Below, piece by piece: positions 31,207 through 43,970 of a stretch of DNA of 64,000 nucleotides (position 1 is its first letter; the number at the start of each line of letters is the position of its first letter). Origin of the DNA: Bathynomus jamesi (lineage: Eukaryota > Arthropoda > Malacostraca > Isopoda > Cirolanidae); assembly GCA_023014485.1 (NCBI GenBank), contig JAJOZX010000938.1, positions 413,501 to 477,500 of the forward strand, in the 5' to 3' direction. The position numbers and the translations under genes are program-made. The notes beneath the pieces are model-generated. The model did not search any database. It was given only the letters and a program-made list of their open reading frames with translations, and was not told where the DNA came from.

Positions 31207-32550
31207 TCAAAAGAGTCGTAATTTGTAGGATGAGCTATTATTATTAAGGGAGGGTTTGTTTCTATAGATGTACAAAGATTCTAAAATTCGGAGTTCTGTA
31301 AGGTTATTGGATCTAGTTAAAATTTCAAACTGAGTTTTGTGAAGGGGATGGTCGTTTTCATTACTGTGGTTTCTAATTGCGGATTGTGGAGGGCTACTGA
31401 GGGGACGGTTGGTACGGACTGACAAGCCCAAATGTTGAGAAAGGCGCACCTCCAGTTGGAGTTGAGTGCTGCCAATATACGCAGCCTTACAGCTGTCGCA
31501 CGTGTATTTGTAAACAACATTGGGGCATACAGTTTTGGGGAATTCATCTTTGAACTTTAAAAAATTTGATAATTTAAGTGGGTTGACGAAGGCGAATCTA
31601 AAATTTATTTGGGGATAACTAGACTTGAGTAGTTTGGACAATTCACCTCGAATACGCAATGATAAATAACCATAAAAAGGTAATTTAATATATCTGGTTT
31701 CTTTTTGTACTGTAGTTACGGGGAGTTTAGTATCAAAAGTGTTATTTAAAAATTTCTTTAATTGGTTATCGAATAGATGAGAAGGGTAGTAATTGTTAAT
31801 AAAGTACTGTTTTAAAAATTTAAATTCTTCGTTTAACGAAAAGTAATCCGAACAAATACGGTAACTTCTTGTTAATAATGTTACTATAGCACTAATCTTA
31901 TATTTATAAAACATACAACTTAAATAATTGGTTCCCAAGCCAGTAAAAGTTTGTTTCCGAAATAGTGAAGTATGGAACTTATTATGGGCCCGTTTAACTA
32001 AAACATCCAGGAAAGGTAAACTATTATTTGTTTCGTTTTCACACGTGTACTTAATATTACTATGTTGTTTATTAAGATAATCACGAAAACGTTTTACGTG
32101 TGAAGGATGGTTAAATATTAAGAAAGTGTCATCCACGTATCTTCTGTAATATATGGGTTTAAAACTACTAGGACAATTTTTCAACCAAATTTCTTCGTAA
32201 TGGCAAAGAAATGCATTTGCTAGTGTTGGGCTTAACGGGGAACCCATAGCTACCCCATCAATTTGGCTGTAAAGGTTGCTATTAAATAAGAAAAGATTAT
32301 CAAAACACACTATTTCGAGAAGGTTTTTAAATTGAGTCTGAGTGAGGCCATTAATAAGAGTATTATCAGTAGTGAATAACTTATTTAGTATGATATTTAA
32401 TGTTTCTTTTAACGGGACATTAGTAAACAATGATGAGACATCAAAACTGGCCATAGTAAGAGAATCGGCATGATTGATCTCTTTTATCTCTTTAGCAAAA
32501 TCAAACGAGTTGTTAATAGAATAATCATTAAAGGTGAGTTTTGAAAGCAA
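31207..32550 (-). pseudogene. PLE family C reverse transcriptase and GIY-YIG endonuclease, N-terminally truncated
   Basis: The 447 aa frame has SFDVSSLFTNVP (motif A), DGVAMGSPLSPTLANAFL (motif B), YRRYVDDTFLIF (motif C) and, near the C-terminus, VVYKYTCDSCKAAYIGST with the downstream Arg and LSQH of a GIY-YIG domain. A few dozen codons upstream (to about 32625) still match RT. No stop interrupts motif A to the C-terminus. The missing N-terminus makes the copy dead, but the open frame indicates recent activity. Confidence 0.85.
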
Positions 32551-32694
32551 GGGAACGAAGAATTTGGCTAAGTTATAATTGAATGTACCACATGCCGAAA
32601 GAATAGGTCTTAGTGGGATGTCCTGGATGTTTTAGTTAAACGGGCCCATAATAAGTTCCATACTTCACTATTTCGGAAACAAACTTTTACTGGC

Positions 32695-33426
32695 TTGGGA
32701 ACCAATTATTTAAGTTGTATGTTTTATAAATATAAGATTAGTGCTATAGTAACATTATTAACAAGAAGTTACCGTATTTGTTCGGATTACTTTTCGTTAA
32801 ACGAAGAATTTAAATTTTTAAAACAGTACTTTATTAACAATTACTACCCTTCTCATCTATTCGATAACCAATTAAAGAAATTTTTAAATAACACTTTTGA
32901 TACTAAACTCCCCGTAACTACAGTACAAAAAGAAACCAGATATATTAAATTACCTTTTTATGGTTATTTATCATTGCGTATTCGAGGTGAATTGTCCAAA
33001 CTACTCAAGTCTAGTTATCCCCAAATAAATTTTAGATTCGCCTTCGTCAACCCACTTAAATTATCAAATTTTTTAAAGTTCAAAGATGAATTCCCCAAAA
33101 CTGTATGCCCCAATGTTGTTTACAAATACACGTGCGACAGCTGTAAGGCTGCGTATATTGGCAGCACTCAACTCCAACTGGAGGTGCGCCTTTCTCAACA
33201 TTTGGGCTTGTCAGTCCGTACCAACCGTCCCCTCAGTAGCCCTCCACAATCCGCAATTAGAAACCACAGTAATGAAAACGACCATCCCCTTCACAAAACT
33301 CAGTTTGAAATTTTAACTAGATCCAATAACCTTACAGAACTCCGAATTTTAGAATCTTTGTACATCTATAGAAACAAACCCTCCCTTAATAATAATAGCT
33401 CATCCTACAAATTACGACTCTTTTGA
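32695..33426 (+). pseudogene. PLE family C RT C-terminus and GIY-YIG endonuclease
   Basis: The 243 aa frame from MGTNYLSCMFYKYK is the same residue for residue as the last 243 aa of the minus copy. It contains the connector and GIY-YIG domain but no RT catalytic motif. Confidence 0.82.
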
Positions 33427-33730
33427 CAACCAACCGTGTTTCACAGATATACCCTTTCTAATCCCCTGACCACCTAGTGGTCTCTTAGACTTTGCCAAGT
33501 ATGGAGGTGGATGTAAACATTGTGTATTACCTATTGAGGTAATTTAATTTTAGTTTTTATAGTGATGAAATTTAATTTAATTTTAGTTTTTATAGTGATG
33601 AAATTTAAATGTTTTAATTTTGTATTGATGCAATTTTCATTTTGCTTTAAGGTTTTAATTTTAATGGTCTTAATATTGTATTGATGTAACTTTCACTTTT
33701 CAATTTTGTTTTAAGGTTTTAAGACTTAAC

Positions 33731-33767
33731 TCACTGATGATGACAAAAGATTTGTCGAAACGTCTGA
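33731..33767 (+). ncRNA. Hammerhead-ribozyme-like motif, PLE family C
   Basis: Same as 30865-30901 on the other arm. Confidence 0.6.
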
Positions 33768-33814
33768 TGTACAAATAAATGAAAATGTTTGCCGTTGTGT
33801 TGATCCTTCTTTTC

Positions 33815-34055
33815 ATCTGTAAGCTCCGGTTCCCTAAGGAGAAGTCAATAGCTTTGATATATATATATATATATATATACACATTTATATTTTTTTCCAA
33901 ATTAATGACATGTAAATTCACTTTGTTCTGGACTTTAGCGAACCATCTTTAATCCTCAAATATTTTTTAATGATTTGAGACAGGTGTGGAGATTCAGTAT
34001 GACCTTTTGAACACGAGATTTACCTGCCTAAGCTCACATATGAACGATAAAATAT
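33815..34055. other. (TA)n and unassigned spacer
   Basis: (TA)n at 33858-33880, then about 170 bp with no recognisable feature before the CT tract. Confidence 0.5.
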
Positions 34056-34096
34056 CCTCTCTCTCTCTCACACACACTCTCTCTCTCTCTCTCACA

Positions 34097-34145
<49 letters not shown>
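34056..34145. repeat. (CT)n tract, target of LINE-2
   Basis: CT repeats with a few CA steps, directly abutting the 5' end of the truncated LINE. Confidence 0.9.
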
Positions 34146-34148
<3 letters not shown>

Positions 34149-36489
34149 TCCTCACTCAGTGGGTCAATGAGCCTACAAGAGGCGAAAGCGTTCTAGACTT
34201 AGTATTCACGACCGAAGACAACCTCGTCACTGGCCTCACCGTTGACGAATCGTTGGGCGCGAGTGATCACGGTCTGATTAGGTTCCGTGTGTGCGTCCCT
34301 CGGGTGAAGCGTAGTAACTCGGGAGGCAGTAAGCTCGATCTCCGGCGGGCGGACTTTGTTAGCCTCCGGGATAGCGTAGGTGAGATGGGGTTAGAGGTCG
34401 GCGGCGATGTTGAAGGAGTGTGGAGTGCATTCCGGGACGAGTTTATGGTGCTGCAGTCTGCTGCCATACCCGCAAAACCGGTAACCCCTGCTTCAACGCA
34501 GCCTAAGGGGTTCAATCGTGACATCGCTTCGGCTATCCGAAATAGGAAAGTAGCGTATAGGAGGGCGAAGGCCAATCGTTCCCATGAGAACACTGAAGCG
34601 TATGTCCGCCTGTGTTGGGAAGTGAAGGCGAAGGTTAGGCTAGCGAAACGTAACGAGAAACTACGGGTGGCAGGCCTCTGCAAGAGGAACCCTAAGGAGT
34701 TCTTCAGTTATGTTAATAGTAGAAAGCCCATTAGAAGCATGGTTAAAGGACCGAAGCGGCGTTCTGCGGACCTCCGACGTGGACATCGCTAATGTGCTAA
34801 ATGAGTACTTTGCGGGAGTGTTCACCAGGGAGGACACCCGCGTCATCCCCGAGCCAGGCGTGAGGCACGAAGGTGCTGGCCTGGATAGTGTTCGATGTAC
34901 CGCGACAGTCGTTGCCGATAGAATAGACAAACTGAGCGCGTTTAAGGCTCCTGGGCCAGACCAGTTTCTCCCTAGAGTGTTGCGGGAGGTGCGCGACCAG
35001 GTGGCTCCCCACCTGGCTACAGTCTTCAACAAATCGTTGGAGACGGGCCAGGTGCCTGGTGACTGAAGGGAAGCCAATGTGACCCCTCTCTTTAAGAAAG
35101 GGGATCACGAAAGTCCAGGGAATTATCGTCCCATTAGTCTCACTTCAGTTGTAGGGAAATTATTAGAGGGGATAATAGCGGATAGGATCGTTGACCATTT
35201 GGATTCCTACAAGCTGCTTGGGGACTCCCAACATGGGTTTAGACGGCATAGGTCGTGTCTCACCAACTTGTTCGAGTTTTTCCACGTCATGTTGAGTGAG
35301 TACGATAAGAGTAGGGCGATTGATATACTTTATCTCGACTTTCAGAAAGCCTTTGATAAGGTACCTCACGCCGGCTAATGGCGAAAGTTCGCGCGCTGGG
35401 TATCGGTGGGGAAATAGGTAGGTGGATTGAAAACTGGCTGAAGAATAGGTGGCAGAGGGTTGTAATTAAAGGGGTTAGTTCGGGTTGGGCCTCGGTCACT
35501 AGTGGGGTTCCTCAGGGTTCCGTTTTGGGGCCACTGTTGTTTATCATTTACATAAATGATATCGACGGTGGCATCGTCAGTCGGATCGCCAAATTCGCTG
35601 ATGACACCAAGCTTGGGGCCAATGTTGGGACGCCCGAAGCGATCGAGGAACTGCGTGCGGACCTAGGTAGGATAGGAGAGTGGTCGGAAAAATGGCAAAT
35701 GCCGTTTAACTTGGGTAAATGCAAAGTGATGCACATCGGCTACGCCAATCCCAAGTAGGACTACTCGATGTTGGGGAACAATATCGAGGCGACTGATTTC
35801 GAAAAGGACTTGGGTGTGCTAATCAGCAGCGACCTTAAGTTTACCAAACAGTGCGTAGAGGTGGAAAAGAAAGCCCAGAAGCTGTTGGGTTATATCAGAG
35901 GCAATTTCAGTTTCGGAACAAGGAGATTGTGCTCTCTCTGTACAATTCTCTGGTTCAGCCGCACCTGGAGTATGCAGTGCAGTTCTGGTCGCCCACCCTC
36001 AGGAAAGATATTGAGAGGCTGGAGCGAGTGCAGGCGAGGGCCACAAAGTTAATCCCTTTCGTTAGGCATATGGGCTACAATCGACGGTAACGCGCCCTGA
36101 ACTTATTTTCGCTGGAAACTCGGAGGTTGCGCGGTCAAGTGCTCGAGGTTTTCAAGTTCTTACACGGGTTCAACGATGTCTATTTTAGAAGCATGTTTAG
36201 TTTAAATGATAACCCAACTCGCAACAATGGTTGGAAGTTGGATTTGAAGCGGTTTAGGACTAGTGTGTGTGGGAATTACTTTACCTATAAGATCTGTGAC
36301 ACGTGGAACAGGTTACCTTCAGAAGTTGTGAACAGTTCCTCTGTGGATCAGTTCAAGAAAAGGTTAGACCAAATCTTGCACACTATTTGAAGGTGTAGAA
36401 AATTCTCCCTGGCACCCGTTGCCATTGGTACCTCCTCGGTATGGGCCGCAAGGCCTTTTGAGGTACTTCTTCCTTGTAACTCCTTGTAA

Positions 36490-36492
<3 letters not shown>
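34146..36492 (+). mobile_element. CR1-like LINE-2 family, copy a, 5'-truncated
   Basis: From ACTTCCTCACTCAGTGGGTC onward the sequence matches 39367-41726. It begins in the endonuclease domain and ends at a duplicated CCTTGTAACT, followed by (CT)n. Copy b follows head-to-tail after that tract. Confidence 0.85.
34150..36390 (+). pseudogene. LINE-2 ORF2 (endonuclease C-terminus and reverse transcriptase), several lesions
   Basis: Pieces in order: endonuclease end and linker (to 34792, GASDHGLIRF), RT N-terminus with FKAPGPDQFLP (34710-35066), FKKGDHESPGNYRPISLTS to DFQKAFDKVPH (35079-35378), VPQGSVLGPLL and an intact FADDTKLG (35378-35758), then the thumb and C-terminus (35768-36390, FKKRLDQIL). 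There are stops at 35064 and 35756 and several frameshifts. The catalytic Asp pair is unchanged, unlike the two other LINE copies. GC content is higher than the surroundings. Confidence 0.83.

Positions 36493-36523
<31 letters not shown>
36493..36523. repeat. (CT)n between the two LINE-2 copies
   Basis: Short CT tract linking the 3' end of copy a to the 5' end of copy b. Confidence 0.85.
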
Positions 36524-37463
36524 CGCAGGGGGTATAAAGGTTATGCACATTCCTTCTGGGTGTTGTAAACTTTATACTTCGGGTGTGACGGCCCTCCGGT
36601 CCCGAGTCGTGCGATTCTAGAGAAATTGGCTGCCAGTTCCTGTAGGTTCTCTCTCTCTTTCGGGAGGGCGGGCGAAGTCTGTTGTACAATCCTCTCCCGT
36701 GGGTTACTAGGACCCCACCCCATCCCTACTCTGTCCTCTTAGCTTAGGTTAAGGATGCTCTCCTCTGAATGGAAAAAAACCCTTTTCTTTTAGAATTAAG
36801 TCTTTTTCTCTTCTTTTACTATTAGGACCCTACTGCTACCTCATGCGTGGGAAGAGAGGCTTTGGAACCTCTATAAATAACACCATTTAACGCTCGTAGG
36901 TCGTGAGAGACTGGGATGGAGGGGTCCCAGGCGTAGGGGCGCGATGAATGGAGTGTGGCTAGTGCCCCGTTAAGCTCATTCCTAAAGCGTAATGGCCTGA
37001 CCAGCCCCCTGCGACCATTCTTTGGTGACCAAATGATGGTGCTTGGCTGTACTGCTCTTAGGTGAGAGAGCTTTACTGCCCAGCTGGCTGCCAGGCCAGC
37101 GTAAACTCTCGGGGGTAGCCTCTGGGTCTGGTGAGATATCCCTTGAACACTGGATTCTAAGAGTCTGGCTGCTTGGGAGTGACTAATAAGACTTAGTAAG
37201 GAGATGCATCTCACTGTCGCTCCTGGCGGGAAATTCGTGACGTCTGCGTCGCGAGTGTTTGTCAGTTGGGGAACTGTCCGGCCTGGGGAGACCCTTGGTC
37301 GGGATGAACGTCACTTGCAAATAGGCGGATGAGTCTACGCGCGGGAAGAATTCACTACCCCCCTCCTTTTTTTATATACTGGTCAGAACGTTTTTGATAG
37401 TTTTCATTGCTAGAACGTTTTATCTTATTCAATGTATTTAGAGTTCGGAAAAAAAAAGTTACA
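36524..37463 (+). promoter_or_regulatory. 5' leader of LINE-2 copy b
   Basis: GC-rich, starts CCGCAGGGGGTATAAAGG directly after (CT)n. Frames on the opposite strand carry no domain. Probably the internal promoter region, by position only. Confidence 0.4.
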
Positions 37464-38846
37464 ATGACTGGACCGCAGAAACTGAAGGCTGAATGTGCGA
37501 GGTGTGGAGTAAACCAGTGGGTGACGAACTTCAAAGAAGCCTGCTTCGAGAAGATCAACCATTCCAGCATGTGCCGCTTTTGCGAACTCATGCAGTTTTA
37601 CGAGAAGTTAGCGGACAGGGTCCGGCGGCTCGAGTCGTCCAGATCGGCTGTTGGAGGTGCGGCGGTCACTGACGCAGCTGCGCCCTCCACCCAGGAGCTC
37701 ATTGAGAGGATAGCTGCCCTGGAAAGGCGGTCCAGCGATGGACTGGACAGAGCTTGGGACCGCGGAGAAAGGGTAGAGGTGCAACCGGGCGCCAGGCCAC
37801 AAAATCAGTATCAGGAATCGCCAGCGACCCGAGTGGAAGGCACGGAACCGCGGCGCAAGGTGGAGAGCAGGGAGGGCGCAAAGAAGGGGCCGATAGAGAA
37901 GGGCGGGAAGGGGCCGATAAAGGAAAAGGGTGGGAAGGGGCCTACTGACAGCCCAGTCGGGGTGGGTCGGGTAGTGTAAGTGCGGCTGAGTCTATGGGTG
38001 TCGACGGGTATTGAAAGGTCTCGGGCAAGAAGGCTGCGAAGCCAAGCCTGAGACCCCGGTTGCCCCTGTCAGGACCTCCAACCGCTTTAGTCTCCTGTGC
38101 TCGAAGGAGGAAGACACCGTTTTGATTGGGGACTCGCAGATCAGGGTCCAGGAGAAGTACTTTGCTTCTGCAAACTGGGACAGGAGGAAGGTAAGGTACT
38201 TACCTGGGCGTGGAACGGCACACTTAAGGAAGGAGTCAGAGAAGCTGCGCGTGGCTAGTCGGAGGACTGTCATCGTTGTCCACGCTGGTGACAACGACCT
38301 GTTCCTCAAAGGCGGTAGGGTAGGTTTTACAGAATGGATCATCACCGAGATCATGTCTCTTGCGGATGATTTAAAACTGTAGACACACAGGGAATGTTGA
38401 TGGGTATTTAACCACGGATGAATGCCAGTGACTACGCGCTCAGTAAGATCATTGGCATCAACGAGAAGGTGCAAGACTTGTGCGTCCCACTGGGCGTGAG
38501 GTTTGTTGACCCGTTCGACACGTTTTCGGGTAGGTGGGACCTATATCAGAGGGATGGTGTCCACCTCAATGTCAAGGGTAATGGTGTGCTAGGCACGCTG
38601 CTTGACCGGCACCTATACTGTATGGTGAGGTCAAGCCCAGGGATTGATGATGGGCCCCCACCGCGGAGAAATGATGTTGAGCCGGTGGCAGATGTACCTT
38701 CAACTGAGGGGTGCGTCCATGTACAGGTGGGTGATCCTCCTTCCCCGTTGGAGGGGGCTCAGCCTCCTGCGGAAGTTGCCTCCTCGTTGGTGAGCGGCTC
38801 TTCAACTCCCGACAGCCCTGGATGTTCGGGAAACGGGTCGGGCTAG
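37464..38846 (+). pseudogene. LINE-2 ORF1: CxxC-type, coiled-coil and SGNH-esterase-like protein, frame-shifted
   Basis: Starts MTGPQKLKAECARCGVNQ; the Met 19 codons upstream in the same frame is less likely because the family begins near the first CxxC. CARC and CRFC form the Cys pairs, then a coiled coil (VRRLESS) and a Gly/Lys-rich linker to 37979. The esterase part is in other frames: LIGDSQIR and HAGDNDLF at 38011-38382, and DGVHLN at 38418-38846. So GDS, GDND (GTND-like) and DxxH blocks are all recognisable, matching LINE-1 ORF1. Confidence 0.78.
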
Positions 38847-38849
38847 CGG

Positions 38850-41623
38850 GCGGTCTGAATAGGGAAGGCTTCCTCCGTGCAGTGCTTTTTAATGCTAGTT
38901 CGATCAGGAATAAGTTTTGCGAGCTCCGGGCGGTCTTAGCATCAGAATAATAGGATATCGTTGCTATCACCGAGTCCTGGATTCATACTGATCGTAGGGA
39001 CTACGTTGAGGAGTTCGAGATTCCCGGGTATAGAATGTTTCACAAAGACCGCATCCGTAGGGAGGGGGGAGGGGTACTAATATACGTGAGGACACACGTT
39101 GAGTCCGGTTGACTGCCAGTTCCGATCGGAAGGGGAGCTATTTGGCGTCGATCTGAACGTGGGAGGGACAAACTATAGGTTAATTTTGGTGTACAGACCT
39201 CCGCATCTCTTCCTCGAGGAGGATACAGCCCTGTACACCGAACTCCGTAGCCTGCTAGGGGACAGCGTGTGTGTAGTTTTAGAAGACTTCAACTGTCGCG
39301 GCATAAAGTGGGAAGACAGAACTGCTGATGCCGAAGGGAGGAAGCTAGTTGACTTTGCTGATGAGAACTTCCTGACTCAGTGGGTCAAAGGGCCTACACG
39401 AGGCGAAAGCGTTCTAGTCCTAGTATTCACGAACGAAGACAACCTCGTCACTGGCCTCACCGTTGACGAATCGTTGGGCGGGAGTGATCACGGTCTGATT
39501 AGGTTCTGTGTCTGCGTCCCTCGGATGAAGCGTAGTGACTCTAGAGGCAGTAAGCTCGATCTACGGCGGGCGGACTTTGTTGGCCTCCGGAATAGCGTAG
39601 GTGAGATGGAGTTAGAGGTCAGTGGCGATGTTGAAGAAGTATGGAGTTCCTGGACCAGTTTATGGTGCTGCAGTCTGCTGTCATACCCTCAAAACCGGTC
39701 ACCACCGCTTCAACGCAGCCTAAGTGGTTAAGTCGTGACATCGCTTCGGCTATCCGAAATAGGAAAGCTGCGTATAGGTGGGCGAAGGCCAATCGTTCCC
39801 ATGAAAACACTGAGTCGTATGTCCGCCTGTGCAGAGAAGTGAAGGCGAAGGTCAGGCTAGCGAAACATAACGAAGAACTCCGGGTGGCAAGCCTCTAGAA
39901 GGGGAACCCTAAGGAGTTCTTCAGTTATGTTAATAGTAGAAAACCCATTAGAAGCATGCTAGGTCCGTTAGAGGACCCCAGCGGCGTTCTGCGGACCTCC
40001 GACGTGGACATCGCTAATGTGCTGAATGAGTACTTTGCGGGAGTGTTCACTTGGGAGGGCACCCGTGTCATCCCAAGCGAGGCGTCAGGCACGAAGGTGC
40101 TGGCCTGAATAGTGTTCGGTGTACCGCGACAGTCGTTGCCGATAGAATAGACAAACTGAGCGCGTTTAAGGCTCCTGGCCCAGACTAGATCCTCCTGAGA
40201 GTGTTGCGGGAAGTGCGCGACCAGGTGGCTCCCCCACCTGGCTACAGTCTTCAACAAATCGTTTGTGACGGGCCAGATGCCTAGTGACTGGAGGGACGCC
40301 AACGTGTCCCATATCTTTAATAAAGGGGATCACGAAAGTCCAGGGAACTATCGTCCCATTAGTCTCACTTCGGTTGTAGGTAAATTATTTATGAGAGGAT
40401 ATAATAGAGGATAGGATCATTGACCATTTGGAGTCCTACAAGCTGCTTGGGGACTCCCAACATGGGTTTAGGCGGCATAGGTCGTGTCTCACCAACCTGC
40501 GTGAGTTTTTCCACGTCATGTGGAGTGAATATGATAAGAGTAGAGCGATTGATTTACTTTATCTCGACTTTCAGAAAGCCTTTGATAAGGTACCTCACCG
40601 CCGCGCCAGCTAATGACCAAAGTGCGCGCGCTGGGTATCAGTGGGGAAGTAGGTAGTTGGATTGGAAACTGGCTGAAGAATAGGCGGCAAAGGGTTGTAA
40701 TTAAAGGGGCTAGCTCGGGTTGGGCCTCGGTTACTAGCGGGATTCCTCAGGGTTCCGTTTTTGGGCCACTGTTGTTTATCATTTACATAAATGATATTGA
40801 CGCTGGCATGGTCAGTAGTATCGGCAAATTCGCTGATGGTACTAAGCTTGGGGCCAACGTTGGGACGCCGGAGGCGATTGATCAACTGCGTGCGGACCTA
40901 CGTAGGATAGGAGAGTGGTCGGAAAAATGGCAAATGCCGTTTAACTTGGGTGAATGCAAGGTCATGCACTTTGGCTACGCCAATCTCAAGTCGGACTACT
41001 CCATGTTGGGGAGTAATATCGAGGCCACTGATTTAGAAAACGACTTGGGTGTGCTAATTAGCAGCGACCTTAAGTTTACCAAACAGTACGTAGAGGTGGA
41101 AAAGAAAGCCCAGAAGGTATTGGGTTATACCAGAAGGCAATTTAAATTTTGGAATAAGGAGATTGTGCTCTCTCTGTACAATTCTCGGGTTCGGCCGCAC
41201 CTGGAGTATGCTGTGCAGTTCTCGTCGCGCACCCTCAGGAAAGATATTGATAGGCTGGAGAAAGTGCAGGCGAGGGCCACAAAGTTAATCCCTTGCGTTA
41301 GGTACATGGGCTAAAATCGACGCTTACGCGCCCTGAATTTTTTTCGCTGGAAACTCGGAGGCTGCGCGGTCAACTCATCGAGTTTTTTAAACTCTTACGC
41401 GCGTTCAACGATGTCGTTTTTAGAAGCATGCTTAGTTTAAATGATAAACGAACTCGTAACAATGGTTGGAAGTTGGATTTGAAACGGCTTAGCACAGTGT
41501 GTGTGTGAATTACTTTACCTATAAGATCTGTGACATGTGGAACAGGTTACCTTCAGAAGTTGCGAATATTTCCTCTGTGGATTAGTTCAAGAAAAGGTTA
41601 GACCGAATGTTGCACACTATTTG
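38850..41623 (+). pseudogene. LINE-2 ORF2: APE endonuclease and reverse transcriptase, heavily mutated
   Basis: The endonuclease starts near LFNASSIRNKF with a stop after VLASE, then AITESWIH and GGGVLIYV. From 39099 it gives YRPPH, LEDFNC (GDFN expected, so Gly to Glu) and GGSDHGLIRF. The RT gives fragments with FQKAFDKVPH (40428-40613), GIPQGSVFGPLL and FADGTKLG (40613-41314). The second catalytic Asp is Gly. There are many stops and shifts, for example at 39896 and 41312. It is more decayed than copy a. Confidence 0.8.
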
Positions 41624-41726
41624 AGGGTGTAGAAAATTTTCCCTGGCACCCGTTGCCATTGGTACCTCCTCGGTATGGGCCGCAAGGCCTTTTGAGGTAC
41701 CTCTTTTCCTTGTAACTCCTTGTAAC

Positions 41727-41880
<154 letters not shown>

Positions 41881-42432
41881 TGAATGAATGAAATAGGGCA
41901 TTTATGCGAGATAAGAAAACTCAGGACAAATGAAGATGAATATGTAATTGACGTTAATATTCTTCGTTCTTTTTAATGTTGTTTGTCTTTATAATTAGTA
42001 TAACAAAGCGAAATAGATAAATATCTGGTTGCGGTCACAATGGTCATAAAGGTCATCAGCTAAGCACTTTCAGACGAGGCCTGCATTTGATTAAACTCAT
42101 CCACGATTCCATTATCAAATTCAAATAATCAAAATCGTTGCATATTTCATTTTAAAATACTTTATTTAATATAGCTTAAAGGTTAGCTAAACTAAGTTAG
42201 TTTAACAGAGGTGACGACAGAACAACCTGTGTATGTCATGAGTGCATATGGATACGGAACTGTTCTAATTAGGTAAAAAACTTATTTGGAAAAATAACCA
42301 ACCAGATGACATAATTTCAAATTTCAAATGTCACGTTATACAGTCGAGAACCACTCGAATCCTTTCTTTTATATATATATATATAATTATATATATATAT
42401 ATATATTTATACATATATATATATAGAAATAA
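41881..42432. other. Unassigned non-coding DNA and (TA)n
   Basis: About 480 bp AT-rich with no frame or repeat partner seen, then (TA)n from 42371. Confidence 0.5.
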
Positions 42433-42469
42433 AAATTGTGGGAGAAGCATACAAATTTATAAAGGAAAA

Positions 42470-43230
42470 CTACCAAAGTTTTAGCACTCTGCCCTTCTTG
42501 ACTAAATCCATTCTGAACGAATTCAAAACAACAGGATCCAGTGGAAAAAGACCTTGGCTCATGTTAAAGTTATTTGTAAGTTGGATAATAGCAGACTCAA
42601 GAATATTTCTATGAACAATGTTGCTAGAGTGAAACAAAACTGAAGCATTATTCCAATCAATACAGTGGGATAACTCTGACAAATGGACAAAAAGAGCGAG
42701 TGCGAGTGTTATTATTCACAGGATAGAAGGTTCGTTTTGCCTTGTTAAGACAAGATTCCATAAACGCAGGTGGGTAGTACAGATCACTTCCAATACCGTT
42801 GACTTTTTTCAATTCGGCATCGATGTATTCCGGAATGGCGATCCTAATAGCGGGGAGAAACATTGAAGAAAATATGGCCTTCTTAATGGGGCTGTCATGT
42901 CCAGAGTAAAAGTGTACATAGGACAAGTTGTTTGTTTTTTCCGATAGATACTAAACTTAAAACCTGGGCTTTCCCTATGTACACGCACATCTAAAAACGG
43001 GATTGAGTTGAATTGTTCCACTTCTAAAGTAAACTCAATGGAGGGGACTTGATCATATAACTGAAGGAGGAAGTCATCCAGGTCACGATTCATGGGCCAG
43101 ATACACAAAATATCGTCGACGTACCGCACCCATGGGATGCCAACCCAAACGATTCTCGGAATGTAAGTAATTTCGAAAAGCTCCATATAAATATTGGAGA
43201 GGAGGGGCGACAAAGAAAGAGTATCTATCG
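42470..43230 (-). pseudogene. PLE family A RT fragment, endonuclease deleted
   Basis: Starts at the junction within motif B (SPLLSNIYM), then YVDDILCIW, FLDVRVH and, after a frameshift near 42940, the RT C-terminus (42657-42926). At about 42700 the sequence jumps from NNNTRTR to the tail, so the GIY-YIG region of about 300 bp is missing. Confidence 0.75.
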
Positions 43231-43309
43231 GAAAAAAAAAAAAAATTTGTCCTATGTACACTTTTACTCTGGACATGACATCCCCATTAAAAGGCCATAG
43301 TTTCTTCAA

Positions 43310-43970
43310 TGTTTCTCCGCGCTCTTAGGATCGCCAGTCCGGAATACATCGATGCCGAATTGGAAGTGATCTGTGCTACCCACCTGCGTTTATGGAATCT
43401 TGTCTTAACAAGGCAAAACGAACCTTCTATCGTGTGAATAATAACACTCGCACTTTGTCAAAGAATATTTTAGTACTTCCATTTTTCCCAGGCTTTTTAG
43501 GCATTGCTAATGTACTTAAACTTTTGAATATTAATGTAGTATTTTCATATGACAATATTGTGAAAAATACCATAGTTAAAAATAGCCCTACCACAATGTG
43601 ATTCCTTTTACATTGGTCAGATTGGAAAGGATTTGCACACGCGTGTAAAACAGCATCAATATTCCGTTAGAACGGGACAGTCGTCCAGTGACCTTGTTGT
43701 CCATTTGCCAGAGTTATCCCGCTGTATTGATTGGAATAATACTTCAGTTTTGTTTCACTCTAGCAACATTGTTAATAGAAATATTCTTGAGTCTGCTATT
43801 ATCCAACTTACAAATAACTTTAACTGAGCCAAGGTCTTTTTCCACTGGATTCTGTTGCTTTGAATTCGTTCAGAATGGATTTAGACAAGAAGGGCAGAGT
43901 GCTAAAACTTTGGTAGTTTTCCCTTATAAATTTGTATGCTCCTCTTACAATTTTTATTTTTCAATTTAAT
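43310..43970 (+). pseudogene. PLE family A endonuclease fragment, GIY motif deleted
   Basis: Reads SCLNKAKRTFYRVNNNTRTL and on to KNSPTT, then a deletion removes the GIY block, and FYIGQIGKDLHTRVKQHQ follows in another frame from about 43600 to 43827. Non-functional. Confidence 0.75.

Larger units (their letters stand above)
30818..32631 (-). mobile_element. PLE family C, minus copy, 5'-truncated
   Basis: Contains the terminal region with a hammerhead motif, a 3' tail and RT plus endonuclease. The RT begins only at the RPILSACGT block (about 32600) where the inverted copy is joined. It belongs to another PLE family than A or B. Confidence 0.82.
32632..33814 (+). mobile_element. PLE family C, plus copy, apparently identical inverted arm
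   Basis: Reverse complement of 30818-32006 with no difference noticed in the coding part. The junction near 32623-32635 falls in a shared TCCTGGATGTTTTAG. Confidence 0.85.
36524..41726 (+). mobile_element. CR1-like LINE-2 family, copy b, apparently full length
   Basis: About 5.2 kb: GC-rich 5' leader (36524-37463), esterase ORF1 (37464-38846), ORF2 (about 38850-41620) and the same 3' end as copy a, again followed by (CT)n. Both ends therefore touch CT tracts. Confidence 0.82.

Noticed and set aside
34267..34683. 138 aa minus-strand frame, also 34661-35077 and 36822-37214
   Set aside because: Opposite-strand shadows of LINE-2 coding or GC-rich leader; no independent motif.
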